From positions 2,483,501 through 2,547,500 of the forward strand of contig NZ_CP062698.1 of assembly GCF_018389385.1 (NCBI RefSeq): a stretch of DNA of 64,000 nucleotides, read 5' to 3'. The DNA is from Anthocerotibacter panamensis C109 (GTDB lineage: Bacteria > Cyanobacteriota > Cyanobacteriia > Gloeobacterales > Anthocerotibacteraceae). Under the pieces are notes generated by a model that was not told the origin of the DNA, ran no database searches, and saw only the letters and a list, made by a program, of their open reading frames with translations. Made by a program: the position numbers and the translations under genes. Every line of letters begins with the position of its first letter. Position 1 is the first letter of the stretch. Below, in pieces: positions 1 through 7,795 of this stretch.

Positions 1-1
1 C

Positions 2-520
2 CTGCCTGAGGTCCTGCCTGAGATCACATGGAGCGTCGGGGCGCTCCAGATTCGCTTGATCCAGGTCATCATTATCAGCGTGAGTGTACTCCTGATGCTG
101 GGACTGACCTTCTTGATCCAGAAGACGCGCCTGGGCAAGGCCATGCGGGCTACTGCTCAGGATATGGAAGCAGCCCAACTCATGGGCATCAACACCGTTC
201 GCATCGTGGTGATCACTTTTGTATTGGGCTCCGTCTTAGGTGCGGTAGCAGGGGTACTCTTTGGCCTGTTCTTTAAGGCTATCAACTTCTCTATCGGATT
301 TAAGGCCGGGCTTACTGCTTTTAGCGCAGCGGTCCTAGGCGGAATTGGCAATATTCCTGGGGCTATGCTGGGTGGGCTCCTCCTAGGGATCCTCGAATCT
401 CTAGCAGCGGGCTATTTCTCCAGCGAGTGGAAGGATGTATTTGCTTTTATCACGCTGGTCGTGGTCCTGCTCTTTCGACCCTCCGGGCTGTTGGGAGAAA
501 ATGTCCCTGAAAAAGTATAG
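2..520 (+). CDS. Branched-chain amino acid-type ABC transporter permease (LivH family), 5'-truncated
   Basis: This is the C-terminal ~172 residues of an integral membrane permease. It would form part of the channel of an importer for branched-chain or neutral amino acids or a related substrate. The reading frame is open to the left edge, so the true start lies outside the window. Visible family marks are the cytoplasmic-loop stretch around MRATAQDMEAAQLMGI, which contacts the ATPase, several hydrophobic helices, the AAVLGGIGNIPGAMLGG segment, and the LLFRPSGLLGE C-terminus typical of LivH/NatD/UrtB-like permeases. The exact substrate cannot be assigned without the upstream genes. Confidence 0.9.
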   Translation: MPEVLPEITWSVGALQIRLIQVIIISVSVLLMLGLTFLIQKTRLGKAMRATAQDMEAAQLMGINTVRIVVITFVLGSVLGAVAGVLFGLFFKAINFSIGFKAGLTAFSAAVLGGIGNIPGAMLGGLLLGILESLAAGYFSSEWKDVFAFITLVVVLLFRPSGLLGENVPEKV

Positions 521-900
521 AACAGTACCATTTATCCGTAGGGTGTGCTATCTTAGTCCAGGCGATGATGGCAAAGCGCCCAGGATGACTCAAGGCTACG
601 TAGTGTTTCTCATACCCGAGACGTTAGGTACACTCAGGATGAAAAGCGCTACCCTAGGGTTGTGGTGTAGAAACAGGCAAATGTGTCCGTTTTGGCCGTG
701 CCTGGGTAGTATTGGAGAAGTTTTTGGAGTGCTAAATTGATGGCTCGGCTTTTATCTCTAGCCATGCGACCTATGTTTGGGAGAGCAGATTCTCCCGACT
801 GTGGGTCTCTTACACTGGAAAAGATAGCCTGCCCCCTGTCCAGCTTGTGCCTTTCATGCGCCGCTACACCGGTACGACCTCACCAGTTAGGAGCGTTTTA
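521..900. other. Gene-free stretch with a hairpin, leader of the RRM gene
   Basis: No convincing coding frame is present. An inverted repeat GGGAGA/TCTCCC (779-784 and 791-796) lies about 105 bases upstream of the RRM start and could be part of its leader. The promoter of the RRM gene should lie here, but no box stands out clearly. Confidence 0.4.
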
Positions 901-1578
901 ATGTCCATTCGTCTATACGTTGGAAATCTGCCTGAGGCAGTAACCCGCCAGGAGTTAGAAGAGATCTTCTTGCCTTCTGAGGAAGTAGTCTCCATCAAGC
1001 TCATCACGGACCGCAAGACTGGGAAGTGTCGCGGGTTTGGCTTCTTGACGGTGACTACAGACGAAGCGGCAGAGGGCTTCATCCAAAAGTTCAACGGCCA
1101 AGCCTTCAAAGAAGGTACCTTGCGTATTGAGTTGGCCCAGCCCAAGACCCCGAAAGCCGGGGAGAAGGAAGGAACCCCTGCTGCTCCAATGCTGGCACCC
1201 CGCACGGAGCGTGGCGAAATGCCCAAGCCCCGGCCCAAATCGTCCCCGGTTCTACGCACGGAGAAAGCCGTCGCCAGTGAGACTGATGCAGTGGAGGGCA
1301 GCGAAGAACTTACCGCTACCGCCTCGACGTTCTCCGGCCCCCGACCTGTCCCCCCGGTACGCCGCAGCACCCAAACTCCAGCAACTCGGGCTCCTCGAGA
1401 TGCAGCCAAGAGCCGTCGCACAGGAGGTCGCCAGGACGCTCGTCGGCAGGGGAGTGGCGTAGGCAATAGCTCGTCGGGTGGCGGGGTTAGTTACCGCGAT
1501 CTAGAAGAAGCCGGAGCCAACGACCCGCGCTGGGCTGTTCTGCTCGAAGCTGCCAAAAAATTGGAACTCAAGGTCTAG
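901..1578 (+). CDS. RRM-domain RNA-binding protein, long form
   Basis: This encodes a predicted cytoplasmic RNA-binding protein of about 225 aa. The N-terminus is one RNA recognition motif, with RNP2 (LYVGNL, residues 5-10) and RNP1 (RGFGFLTV, residues 44-51). Residues ~85-185 are a Pro/Ser/Arg-rich low-complexity linker, followed by a Gly/Ser stretch and a short conserved-looking C-terminal helix that begins SYRDLEEAG. Many cyanobacterial Rbp proteins are only 80-110 aa, so this is a long-tailed member. The start at 901 is preferred over an upstream in-frame start at 847 because TAGGAG precedes it and RRM proteins begin right at this point. A terminator-like hairpin follows. Confidence 0.9.
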   Translation: MSIRLYVGNLPEAVTRQELEEIFLPSEEVVSIKLITDRKTGKCRGFGFLTVTTDEAAEGFIQKFNGQAFKEGTLRIELAQPKTPKAGEKEGTPAAPMLAPRTERGEMPKPRPKSSPVLRTEKAVASETDAVEGSEELTATASTFSGPRPVPPVRRSTQTPATRAPRDAAKSRRTGGRQDARRQGSGVGNSSSGGGVSYRDLEEAGANDPRWAVLLEAAKKLELKV

Positions 1579-1604
1579 TCCACACTTTTTAACAGATAGT
1601 TTTA

Positions 1605-1633
1605 GGGGTGTGCGGCACAGCCACCCTTTTTTT
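1605..1633 (+). terminator. Rho-independent terminator after the RRM gene
   Basis: A GGGTG/CACCC stem (1606-1610 with 1622-1626), with possible extra internal pairs, is followed directly by a run of seven T. It sits 27 bases after the RRM stop codon. Confidence 0.75.
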
Positions 1634-1783
1634 ATAGATTTTCTGCCTATCCTGCTCGGATTTCGGCATCCCAAAAATGGTTAACTTTCTTGTAGTTGGT
1701 AGTTGTTTACAACCCTTTACAAAAAAGCGCTTCTTAGTTTAAAGAATCCTAAAATAATGTAGTCGATCTCCTCTGGATCTGAA

Positions 1784-2326
1784 ATGCTAGAGGTGAGATG
1801 GGAACCCGTCTTTACCGTCTTGAATAAGAGCCTAACTCCCGTGAGTCACGCCCACAAGTTACCCATCGAATACCACGATGTTTATCCCTGTCCGGTCTGC
1901 CGCCATGGGGAAGTTTCGGCTATCATCTTGACCGATGCCTTTGCTTGTAATTTCTGTCGGCATATTTTTACCTGCACCCCCGAAGAGGGAGTGATGCGTG
2001 TAGAAGACAGCTCTCAGCCTCTGTCTTGGCGTTGGAATGGGAAAGCCTGGAATTCGCTGCGCCATGAGGATCTAGACCTCACGCTAGTTATCTGGGGTGT
2101 AGGTTTGGCTGTGGTGATCCTGCCGCCTACTCTGGTCTTCTTCTCGTGCTGGTCGCTGTGGGCCAATCCTCACACTTCCCCGCTGACTTTCTTGTGGACG
2201 ATTATTACGTTTCTTGCCCATTTCTTTTTGATCAGTTGGATGCTTGCTGAGCACTATCAGATGGCTCCTTATGTCTCCGGCAAGGTGCACCTGCGCGAGT
2301 GGCTAGAGCAGCGCCGCCGGTCTTGA
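1784..2326 (+). CDS. Conserved membrane protein with an N-terminal zinc ribbon
   Basis: The 180-residue product has two CxxC pairs (CPVC at 36-39 and CNFC at 55-58), consistent with a four-cysteine zinc ribbon. Two hydrophobic segments follow (about 103-127 and 140-158), so it is probably membrane-anchored with the ribbon in the cytoplasm. The motif YHDVYPCPVC and the 'SQPLSWRWNGKAW' stretch resemble a hypothetical family I associate with cyanobacteria, but I do not know its function. It is followed at once by a hydrolase gene, so they may be cotranscribed. The ATG at 1784 is the most upstream start; a GTG at 1840 is an alternative. Confidence 0.75.
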   Translation: MLEVRWEPVFTVLNKSLTPVSHAHKLPIEYHDVYPCPVCRHGEVSAIILTDAFACNFCRHIFTCTPEEGVMRVEDSSQPLSWRWNGKAWNSLRHEDLDLTLVIWGVGLAVVILPPTLVFFSCWSLWANPHTSPLTFLWTIITFLAHFFLISWMLAEHYQMAPYVSGKVHLREWLEQRRRS

Positions 2327-2349
2327 GGCGTGACGCTACACTGGAGGGT

Positions 2350-3237
2350 ATGGTCCCAGACTTTCTGCCCACCGCTACTGCGCAATTGACGGAGCCTACC
2401 TCTATTGCTCTGGCTCAGCAAATTCAGCGTTGCGATATTGTGACCACGATCTTCCCTAAACCTATTGCTACGAGTTTTGTTCAGGGGGGCGACGCAGGCG
2501 TGCCTCTGCTGTTGTTACATGGCTTTGATAGTTCAGTGCTGGAGTATCGTAGGCTTTTTCCACAGCTAGCAAAGGCACAGGAGACTTGGGCGGTGGATCT
2601 GGTGGGTTTTGGGTTTACCGAGCGGCATCCGGGTTTTCCTTTTGGTCCTCATGCAATCCAGACGCATCTCTACCATTTTTGGCAGACTCTAATCCAACGG
2701 CCTGTTATTCTTGTTGGCGCTTCCATGGGTGGTGCGGCAGCCCTTGACTTTGCTCTGAGCCATCCCGAGTGTGTTCAACAGCTAGTACTCATCGATAGCG
2801 TTGGCTTTACTGAAGGGGTTCCTCCCTTGGTAAAACTCCTGTTCCCACCTCTAGACTGGCTAGCTGTGGACTTTTTGCGTAGCCCTAAGCTGCGACAACG
2901 GGCGAGTGAACTGTCTTACACCGACCAAAGTTTAGCGACTCCAGACGCAGCGCTATGCGGGTCATTACCGCTCTATATGGCAGGCTGGCACCAAGCTAAT
3001 CTAACGTTTATGAAAACTGGTGGCTATCCCTTCCTAGGAGAACGTATCCGGCAACTGGCCCAAGAAACGCTGATTTTGTGGGGTACTCAGGACAAAATTC
3101 TTGACCCCAAATACGCCCTTTGTTTCCAGGAAGCCATCCCCCACAGTAAGCTAATCTGGATTGAACAGTGCGGTCATGTTCCACACCTAGAACAACCGGA
3201 GATTGTCAGCGGGCATCTACTCAACTTCAGCTCCTGA
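2350..3237 (+). CDS. Alpha/beta-fold hydrolase
   Basis: A ~295-residue alpha/beta hydrolase. The sequence shows the oxyanion HG motif (LLLHGFDSS), the nucleophile elbow GASMGG with the catalytic Ser, the acid residue in LWGTQDKILDP, and the catalytic His in CGHVPHLEQPE. The substrate is not predictable; the family contains esterases, dehalogenases and C-C hydrolases. The ATG at 2350 lies 23 bases beyond the zinc-ribbon gene. A GTG at 2299 would make it overlap that gene by 28 bases and add 17 residues with no family resemblance, so I prefer 2350. Note that GGAGG stands unusually close to that ATG. Confidence 0.85.
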   Translation: MVPDFLPTATAQLTEPTSIALAQQIQRCDIVTTIFPKPIATSFVQGGDAGVPLLLLHGFDSSVLEYRRLFPQLAKAQETWAVDLVGFGFTERHPGFPFGPHAIQTHLYHFWQTLIQRPVILVGASMGGAAALDFALSHPECVQQLVLIDSVGFTEGVPPLVKLLFPPLDWLAVDFLRSPKLRQRASELSYTDQSLATPDAALCGSLPLYMAGWHQANLTFMKTGGYPFLGERIRQLAQETLILWGTQDKILDPKYALCFQEAIPHSKLIWIEQCGHVPHLEQPEIVSGHLLNFSS

Positions 3238-3273
3238 GATATACAGACCATAAAACTTGGGATAGGATAAAGG

Positions 3274-3287
3274 GGAAAAGATTTTCC
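3274..3287. promoter_or_regulatory. Palindrome just upstream of a winged-helix gene
   Basis: GGAAAAGATTTTCC is a 14-bp inverted repeat (6-bp arms, 2-base centre) ending 10 bases before the ATG at 3298. It is suitably placed for an autoregulatory operator, but this is inferred only from position and symmetry. Confidence 0.35.
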
Positions 3288-3297
3288 AGGGCAAAAA

Positions 3298-3618
3298 ATG
3301 ACAAGGCTTGTATTCACGCCTAAAGAAGCTTCTCTTCTTACAGCCCTTGACGATGAAGAATCGCTTCCCACCTTAGCGGCATCTACTAAGATGACACCCA
3401 GCAAGGTACGTCAAGTGGTGCAAGAACTACAGACTAAGGGCTTGATAGAACCCATTGCTTCGCCCTTTGTAAAACTGACAACAAAAGGAAGAGTTGCCCA
3501 CCGCCGGTTGAAACATAATCTTGATACAGTTGTTATTACAGATGAACCCAGTTTTGTGATGAGTGCAACAGAAATTGATGATGCACTCGAATATGAATTA
3601 GCAAGGTTGGGTGATTAG
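3298..3618 (+). CDS. Small winged-helix (MarR-like) DNA-binding protein
   Basis: The 106-residue protein has the layout of a MarR-type winged helix: a helix with LLTALDDEESLPTLAAST, a recognition-helix region (TPSKVRQVVQELQTKGLIE), and a wing ending in LTTKGRVAHRRL. The remaining ~40 residues are acidic and unassigned. It is probably a small transcription regulator. It stands 44 bases upstream of a membrane-protein gene in the same direction, which may be its target or partner. No specific family name can be given. Base use is more AT-rich than in the neighbouring obg/def region. Confidence 0.65.
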   Translation: MTRLVFTPKEASLLTALDDEESLPTLAASTKMTPSKVRQVVQELQTKGLIEPIASPFVKLTTKGRVAHRRLKHNLDTVVITDEPSFVMSATEIDDALEYELARLGD

Positions 3619-3662
3619 GCTCTGTATTTGATTGGATGTGAGGCGTTTATCAGGACTGAATC

Positions 3663-4247
3663 TTGGAATGGATAATTGCTGCAGGGGTAGCTGGTCTGCT
3701 GACTCTTTTTGACCTAGACAGAACTTTTTACGTCCCTGCCAAGGCAGCAAAAAAGTTTCTCCTTTATTGCTGGTGGTGGGGATTTATAGCAGCTAATGGG
3801 CTCTTAGCAGCTCTGCTCTATGTCAATATTTACGACCTTGAGGCTCTTAAAGGCTTTCCACTTGGAGTCCGAGCATTGCTGGTAGGATCAGCTTACCTTG
3901 CCATAATCCGCGCTAAATTTACCACACTTCCAATTGCCGGAAAAGAAGTTCCGGTAGGAATTGAATTAGTTTATGAAGGAGCAAAAACGTTCATTTTCAA
4001 GCGGATTAACCAGATCGCTAAGGCAGCTCGGTATGAGGAAACCAATGCTCTAGCCCTAGCTTCTAAACTTGAAGACCTTGGGAGAAGGGCTAAATTAAGC
4101 ATTGATCAAGATGCTCTGTTAAGTCTTGAAGAGAAAAATAGTGCCGGGAAATGGGTCTTGGAAGTCCTCCAAGACCAAAATTCCAATGACCTCGAAAAAC
4201 GGACAGCGCTGGCTAATTATATTCTTTCTGGGCAGAGGATTGATTGA
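3663..4247 (+). CDS. Hypothetical protein with N-terminal membrane segments
   Basis: Not recognised. The 194-residue product has hydrophobic segments near its N-terminus (residues ~1-14, 30-50 and 66-82), then a soluble, mainly helical and charged C-terminal half. No enzymatic motif is visible. The reading frame begins with TTG at 3663, after AGGA at about 3652; no ATG is available in frame nearby. It lies directly downstream of the winged-helix gene and shares its lower GC, so the two may form a small accessory operon. The C-terminal ANYILSGQRID ends just before an inverted-repeat element. Confidence 0.6.
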   Translation: MEWIIAAGVAGLLTLFDLDRTFYVPAKAAKKFLLYCWWWGFIAANGLLAALLYVNIYDLEALKGFPLGVRALLVGSAYLAIIRAKFTTLPIAGKEVPVGIELVYEGAKTFIFKRINQIAKAARYEETNALALASKLEDLGRRAKLSIDQDALLSLEEKNSAGKWVLEVLQDQNSNDLEKRTALANYILSGQRID

Positions 4248-4272
4248 GGCAGTATTACGTGAGTTCATCTAC

Positions 4273-4365
4273 ATAGCAAGCCTAACTGGTTTGTGAAACG
4301 CCCCCCTGCCCCATAGCGAAGCGCGCCGCAGGCTAGGTTGGGGGCGGCTCAAAGAGGCTTGCTAT
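4273..4365. repeat. 93-bp inverted-repeat element overlapping the obg stop codon
   Basis: Perfect 11-bp outer arms (ATAGCAAGCCT at 4273-4283, AGGCTTGCTAT at 4355-4365) flank a GC-rich core that can also fold (GCCCCC near 4310 with GGGGGC near 4340). The right arm contains the stop codon of obg. It could act as a bidirectional terminator between two convergent genes, or be a dispersed repeat. Confidence 0.7.
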
Positions 4366-5372
4366 ACCTCTGCTTCACTTTGATTCAGTTGGTCGAGGTG
4401 TTGCCAGCATAGGTGCAGGAGCGGCTCTAGGTTATGGCGCGTGGCTGCCGAGATGACAACTTTGGGTAGGCTAAGGTCGGCAAAGGGGGCGAGCAATTCC
4501 TCGGGGCTTTGGGTCTGGACGCTGTCGTATTTGTTGAGAACCAAGAGTTGCGGACGCTTTTCCAGACCGTGTCCATAGGCTACCAGTTCTTGCTGAATGG
4601 TGTCGTAGTCGGTACGGGGATTTTCGCTGGTCATATCTACCACATGCAAGAGCAGGCGTGTCCGTTCGATGTGCCGCAAGAAATCATGACCGAGCCCCGT
4701 CCCCATGTGCGCTCCCTCAATCAATCCCGGAATATCGGCAAACACCACCCCGTCCCCGGTCTCCTTGCGCACTACACCTAGGTTGGGCACGAGCGTAGTG
4801 AAGGGATAGTCGGCAATTTTGGGGCGGGCAGAACTCAGCACCGAGATCAACGTAGACTTCCCCGCATTGGGTAGGCCAATAATACCTACTTCTGCCAGCA
4901 GTTTTAGCTCCAAGAGCAGGGTGCGCTCTCCCCCCGGTCGGCCCTCAGTCGCAAATTCTGGAGCGCGGTTATTGTTACTGGCAAAGTGCGTGTTGCCGAA
5001 ACCGCCTTTGCCGCCTTTGGCGACGAGGAGCTTTTGTCCGGGCTCGGTCAGATCGCCTAGGGTTTCCCCGGTGTCTCGGTCCACCACCACCGTCCCACAG
5101 GGCACCGGAACGATGCGGTCTTCGCCCCTCGCTCCGGTCATATTCTTGGGTCCACCGCGCTCCCCGTCCTCAGCTTTGAAGATGCGGTTGTAGGAGAAGT
5201 CAAGCAGGGTCTGTAGGTCAGTAGTACACACGAGCCATACAGAGCCCCCATCGCCGCCATCGCCACCGGCTGGACCTCCGGCAGGTACGTATTTCTCGCG
5301 GCGGTAGGCAACCATTCCATTACCACCCTGGCCCGCCAGGACTTTGATCTCGGCTTGGTCAATAAATTGCAT
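4362..5372 (-). CDS. obg: GTPase Obg/CgtA
   Basis: This is a full-length (336 aa) Obg-family GTPase, a ribosome-associated protein needed for 50S maturation and linked to stress signalling. The N-terminal ~158 residues are the Gly-rich Obg fold (for example [15 protein letters not shown] and [11 protein letters not shown]). The G domain follows, with G1 GLPNAGKS, the G2/switch region [10 protein letters not shown]3 DIPGL, G4 NKYD and G5 ISA. The optional C-terminal OCT domain is absent, as is common in cyanobacteria. It lies immediately downstream of def on the same strand (14-base gap), which suggests cotranscription of translation-related genes. Confidence 0.97.
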   Translation of the reverse strand: MQFIDQAEIKVLAGQGGNGMVAYRREKYVPAGGPAGGDGGDGGSVWLVCTTDLQTLLDFSYNRIFKAEDGERGGPKNMTGARGEDRIVPVPCGTVVVDRDTGETLGDLTEPGQKLLVAKGGKGGFGNTHFASNNNRAPEFATEGRPGGERTLLLELKLLAEVGIIGLPNAGKSTLISVLSSARPKIADYPFTTLVPNLGVVRKETGDGVVFADIPGLIEGAHMGTGLGHDFLRHIERTRLLLHVVDMTSENPRTDYDTIQQELVAYGHGLEKRPQLLVLNKYDSVQTQSPEELLAPFADLSLPKVVISAATRHNLEPLLHLCWQHLDQLNQSEAEV

Positions 5373-5386
5373 AGCTGCTCTAGGGA

Positions 5387-5953
5387 CTAACGGCCCACGT
5401 ATTGGACATCGCGCATGGCAAAGCCACGCTTCAGCAGATCCTGAGCCAGCGCTAACTGGTTCTCGACCCGGTCTACAAACAGTACCCCTTCGAGGTGGTC
5501 GATCTCATGTTGGATCACCCGAGCAAGCAAGCCGCGTGCTTCGATGGCCTGCGGTTTTCCGGTCAGGTCGCGGTAGCTGACGACAATTGCCGTGGGACGG
5601 ACCACATCGGCGAAGACTCCAGGGACGCTAAGGCAGCCTTCTTGATCTACTACCAATTCGGGAACCACTTTTTTGATTACAGGGTTGATCATCACCCATA
5701 CTGGATTGGCCGCCTCATTGGGGTCGGTGTCGATGGTAATCATCCGCTTGTTCACCCCAACTTGAGGGGCTGCGAGGCCGATGCCATCCGAACTGTACAT
5801 CGTCTCGAACATTTGTCGGGCCAGAATCCGAACTTCGTTATTGATGGCGGCGACATTTTTGCTGGGTGCCCGCAAAACCCGGTCCCCCATGGTATGGACC
5901 TTTAAGGGGGGACTGGTGGATTTTTCCTTGGAGACCATGGGCTGAGACGACAT
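5387..5953 (-). CDS. def: Peptide deformylase
   Basis: This metalloenzyme removes the formyl group from the N-terminal methionine of new proteins. All three signature motifs are present: [10 protein letters not shown] (motif 1), EGCLSVP with the metal-binding Cys (motif 2), and QHEIDHLEG with two metal-binding His and the catalytic Glu (motif 3). The length of 188 aa is normal. The ~17-residue Ser/Lys-rich N-terminal extension before [12 protein letters not shown] is common in cyanobacteria. It is divergent from gatC (69 bp between them) and followed by obg. Confidence 0.97.
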   Translation of the reverse strand: MSSQPMVSKEKSTSPPLKVHTMGDRVLRAPSKNVAAINNEVRILARQMFETMYSSDGIGLAAPQVGVNKRMITIDTDPNEAANPVWVMINPVIKKVVPELVVDQEGCLSVPGVFADVVRPTAIVVSYRDLTGKPQAIEARGLLARVIQHEIDHLEGVLFVDRVENQLALAQDLLKRGFAMRDVQYVGR

Positions 5954-6022
5954 CGGCGAGCCTGTACGCTACTCTTATTATTATACCGATCTCCTCGGAA
6001 CCATTCTGAGTCTGCTCCCTTT

Positions 6023-6307
6023 ATGATTGACCTCGCCACCGTCCAAAAAGTCGCCCATCTCGCCCGACTCCAGCTCACCGAAGCGGAACAGGCCCTCTTT
6101 ACGGAGCAATTGGATCATATCCTTTCCTACATTGACCAACTGAGCCAACTCAACACCGAGGGCGTCTCCCCGACCACCCGTGCCCTCGAACTCACCAACG
6201 TCACGCGCCCCGATGAGCCTCAGCCGCACCCTGACCCGGAACGTCTCCTAGCGCAGGCTCCGCAACGAGAAGAGGCTTTTTATCGGGTGCCGAAAATCGG
6301 GAGTTAG
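6023..6307 (+). CDS. gatC: Asp/Glu-tRNA amidotransferase subunit C
   Basis: The 94-residue GatC stabilises the GatCAB complex, which converts Glu-tRNA(Gln) and Asp-tRNA(Asn) to the amidated forms. Diagnostic stretches are [13 protein letters not shown] at the N-terminus, the [19 protein letters not shown] helix region, and the C-terminal [12 protein letters not shown]. The other subunits are not in this window. Its last four bases overlap the 3' end of the convergently transcribed sigma-factor gene. Confidence 0.95.
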   Translation: MIDLATVQKVAHLARLQLTEAEQALFTEQLDHILSYIDQLSQLNTEGVSPTTRALELTNVTRPDEPQPHPDPERLLAQAPQREEAFYRVPKIGS

Positions 6308-7170
6308 AGCGTCTTGATCCAATCGTAGAGTTTAGGCCGAGAACGGACGCGGCGTAGTTTCCGAAATGCTTTGGCCTGGATTTGGCGGATGCGCTCACGC
6401 GAGAGGTCAAAGATATTGCCAACTTCGTCTAGGGTCCGCTGTCTGCCATCCACCAACCCAAAACGCAGGCTGATGATGTCGCGTTCGCGCGGGGTGAGAT
6501 GCTGGATCAAAATATCATTGACTTCCTGACACATATTGATGCGGTCGATGTTTTCGTCAAGGCTGACGCTCTCCCCATCCTCAATGAGTTGGATCAGTTC
6601 GGTGTCCTCTTCTTTACCCACCGAGACGTTGAGCGAAACGGTACGGCGGGAGGCACGGAGGATCGACTCCAGTTCCTCGGGGTCCACATCGAGGGCATTT
6701 GCCAGTTCATCGTGACTGGGTTGGCGACCAAACTTCTGGACCAGTTCGCGGCGGATACGCTTGACTTTGTTGATCTTCTCGACCATGTGTACCGGCAGAC
6801 GTACCGTTCGTGCCTGAGAAGCCACTGCTCGGGTGATGGCTTGCCGGATCCACCAGTAGGCATAGGTCGAGAACTTATAGCCCCGCTCGTGCTCAAACTT
6901 TTCGGCGGCGCGGATAAGACCAATCGAGCCCTCTTGGATCAGATCCAGAAAAGGAACCCCCCGGTTGAGATATTTCTTGGCAATAGACACGACTAAACGC
7001 AGGTTCGCCTGAACTAGACGGCACTTAGCCCGTTCTCCCCCCGGACCGCCCTGAGCGATTTGGCGGGCGAGGAGGACTTCTTGCTCGGGACTGAGGAGCG
7101 GCACGCGGCCAATCTCCTTGAGATATAGCCCCACCGAATCTTTGTCTGACATCGCTAAACTGCGTCCCAT
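6304..7170 (-). CDS. Group-2 sigma-70 family RNA polymerase sigma factor
   Basis: The product (288 aa) has sigma regions 1.2 ([17 protein letters not shown]), 2.1-2.4 ([46 protein letters not shown]), 3 and 4 ([29 protein letters not shown]). It lacks the long region 1.1 of a primary RpoD, as expected for cyanobacterial group-2 factors (SigB/C/D/E class). I choose the ATG at 7170 because a perfect AGGAGG lies just upstream on the minus strand. A promoter with a predicted start near 7229 also excludes the longer frame. The last four bases overlap gatC. Which member of the class it is cannot be decided by eye. Confidence 0.93.
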   Translation of the reverse strand: MGRSLAMSDKDSVGLYLKEIGRVPLLSPEQEVLLARQIAQGGPGGERAKCRLVQANLRLVVSIAKKYLNRGVPFLDLIQEGSIGLIRAAEKFEHERGYKFSTYAYWWIRQAITRAVASQARTVRLPVHMVEKINKVKRIRRELVQKFGRQPSHDELANALDVDPEELESILRASRRTVSLNVSVGKEEDTELIQLIEDGESVSLDENIDRINMCQEVNDILIQHLTPRERDIISLRFGLVDGRQRTLDEVGNIFDLSRERIRQIQAKAFRKLRRVRSRPKLYDWIKTL

Positions 7171-7236
7171 AGCCCCTCCTAACTGTCTAACCTGCGGGAG
7201 TGATCTCCCAATTTGTGTACTGCGGCACACAATCAC

Positions 7237-7266
7237 AGCATAAGTTTTTGGGGATCAAAGTGTCAA
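7237..7266 (-). promoter_or_regulatory. Sigma-70 type promoter of the sigma-factor gene
   Basis: On the minus strand TTGACA (7261-7266) and TATGCT (7237-7242) are separated by 18 bases. The predicted transcription start near 7229 gives a ~60-base leader to the ATG at 7170. Confidence 0.65.
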
Positions 7267-7674
7267 TAACTAACTACTAATTTCGAAATAACTCTTAACA
7301 AATAAGTAAATTTCCTTAGTACTATGCTTCGGATAATCCCTTAAACTAACAGTACACATTGGGGTTCTAGTCTCTCTCGCGGAGGATTTCACCCTGGGCC
7401 GGGGGGTGCGGTCTTCGGTCTGGTAGTGGAGTAAGTCTTTCCTGGCAATGATTCCCGAGATCGCTTGTGCTCTGAGCTATGTCCCTTGTCTGATAAGCCC
7501 GCGCTCTATAAAAAAGATATACGCCCATGAGATGAGTGCCCAAAAGAGTTAATAATTACTCAGAAAAGGATCTGCAATCCGAGGGAAACGGCATAGCAAT
7601 TTAGTGGTCTATACCTACCTATAAAGATATTTATTTCCTTTTTAATGGCAAAAATTTTGTTAGGAACTAATCAT
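7267..7674. other. Gene-free stretch between two minus-strand genes
   Basis: No frame with coding character is present on either strand. The first ~80 bases are AT-rich. A GC-rich block around 7370-7500 contains short self-complementary pieces such as CACCCTGGGCCGGGGGGTG, and the rest is AT-rich again. I looked for tRNA, tmRNA, RNase P, SRP and 6S features and did not recognise any. A structured transcript is possible but unsupported. Confidence 0.4.
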
Positions 7675-7699
7675 GAAAAACTTCAGCTATGGCTGAAGT
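7675..7699 (-). terminator. Rho-independent terminator of the GH57 gene
   Basis: Read on the minus strand, ACTTCAGC-CATA-GCTGAAGT forms a perfect 8-bp stem with a 4-base loop, running straight into TTTTT. It lies ~100 bases after the stop codon of the branching-enzyme gene. Confidence 0.85.
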
Positions 7700-7795
7700 G
7701 CTACAACCTCCATAACTTTTTGGACCGTCCAAGGCCCGGTCTAGCACCAGAACTCAGGCTAGACACTCTCCTCCCCCGACCGCAACAAGACCAGT

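Noticed and set aside
864-1466. 200-codon minus-strand frame opposite the RRM gene
   Set aside because: The RNP motifs clearly fix the plus frame as coding; this is a shadow in GC-rich low-complexity sequence.
3663-4247. Toxin-antitoxin reading of the 3298/3663 gene pair
   Set aside because: The second protein has membrane segments and no toxin motif; size and order do not match any known type II pair.
7330-7520. Possible 6S RNA, tmRNA or SRP RNA
   Set aside because: None of the diagnostic motifs or the closing stems could be found, so no RNA class is named.
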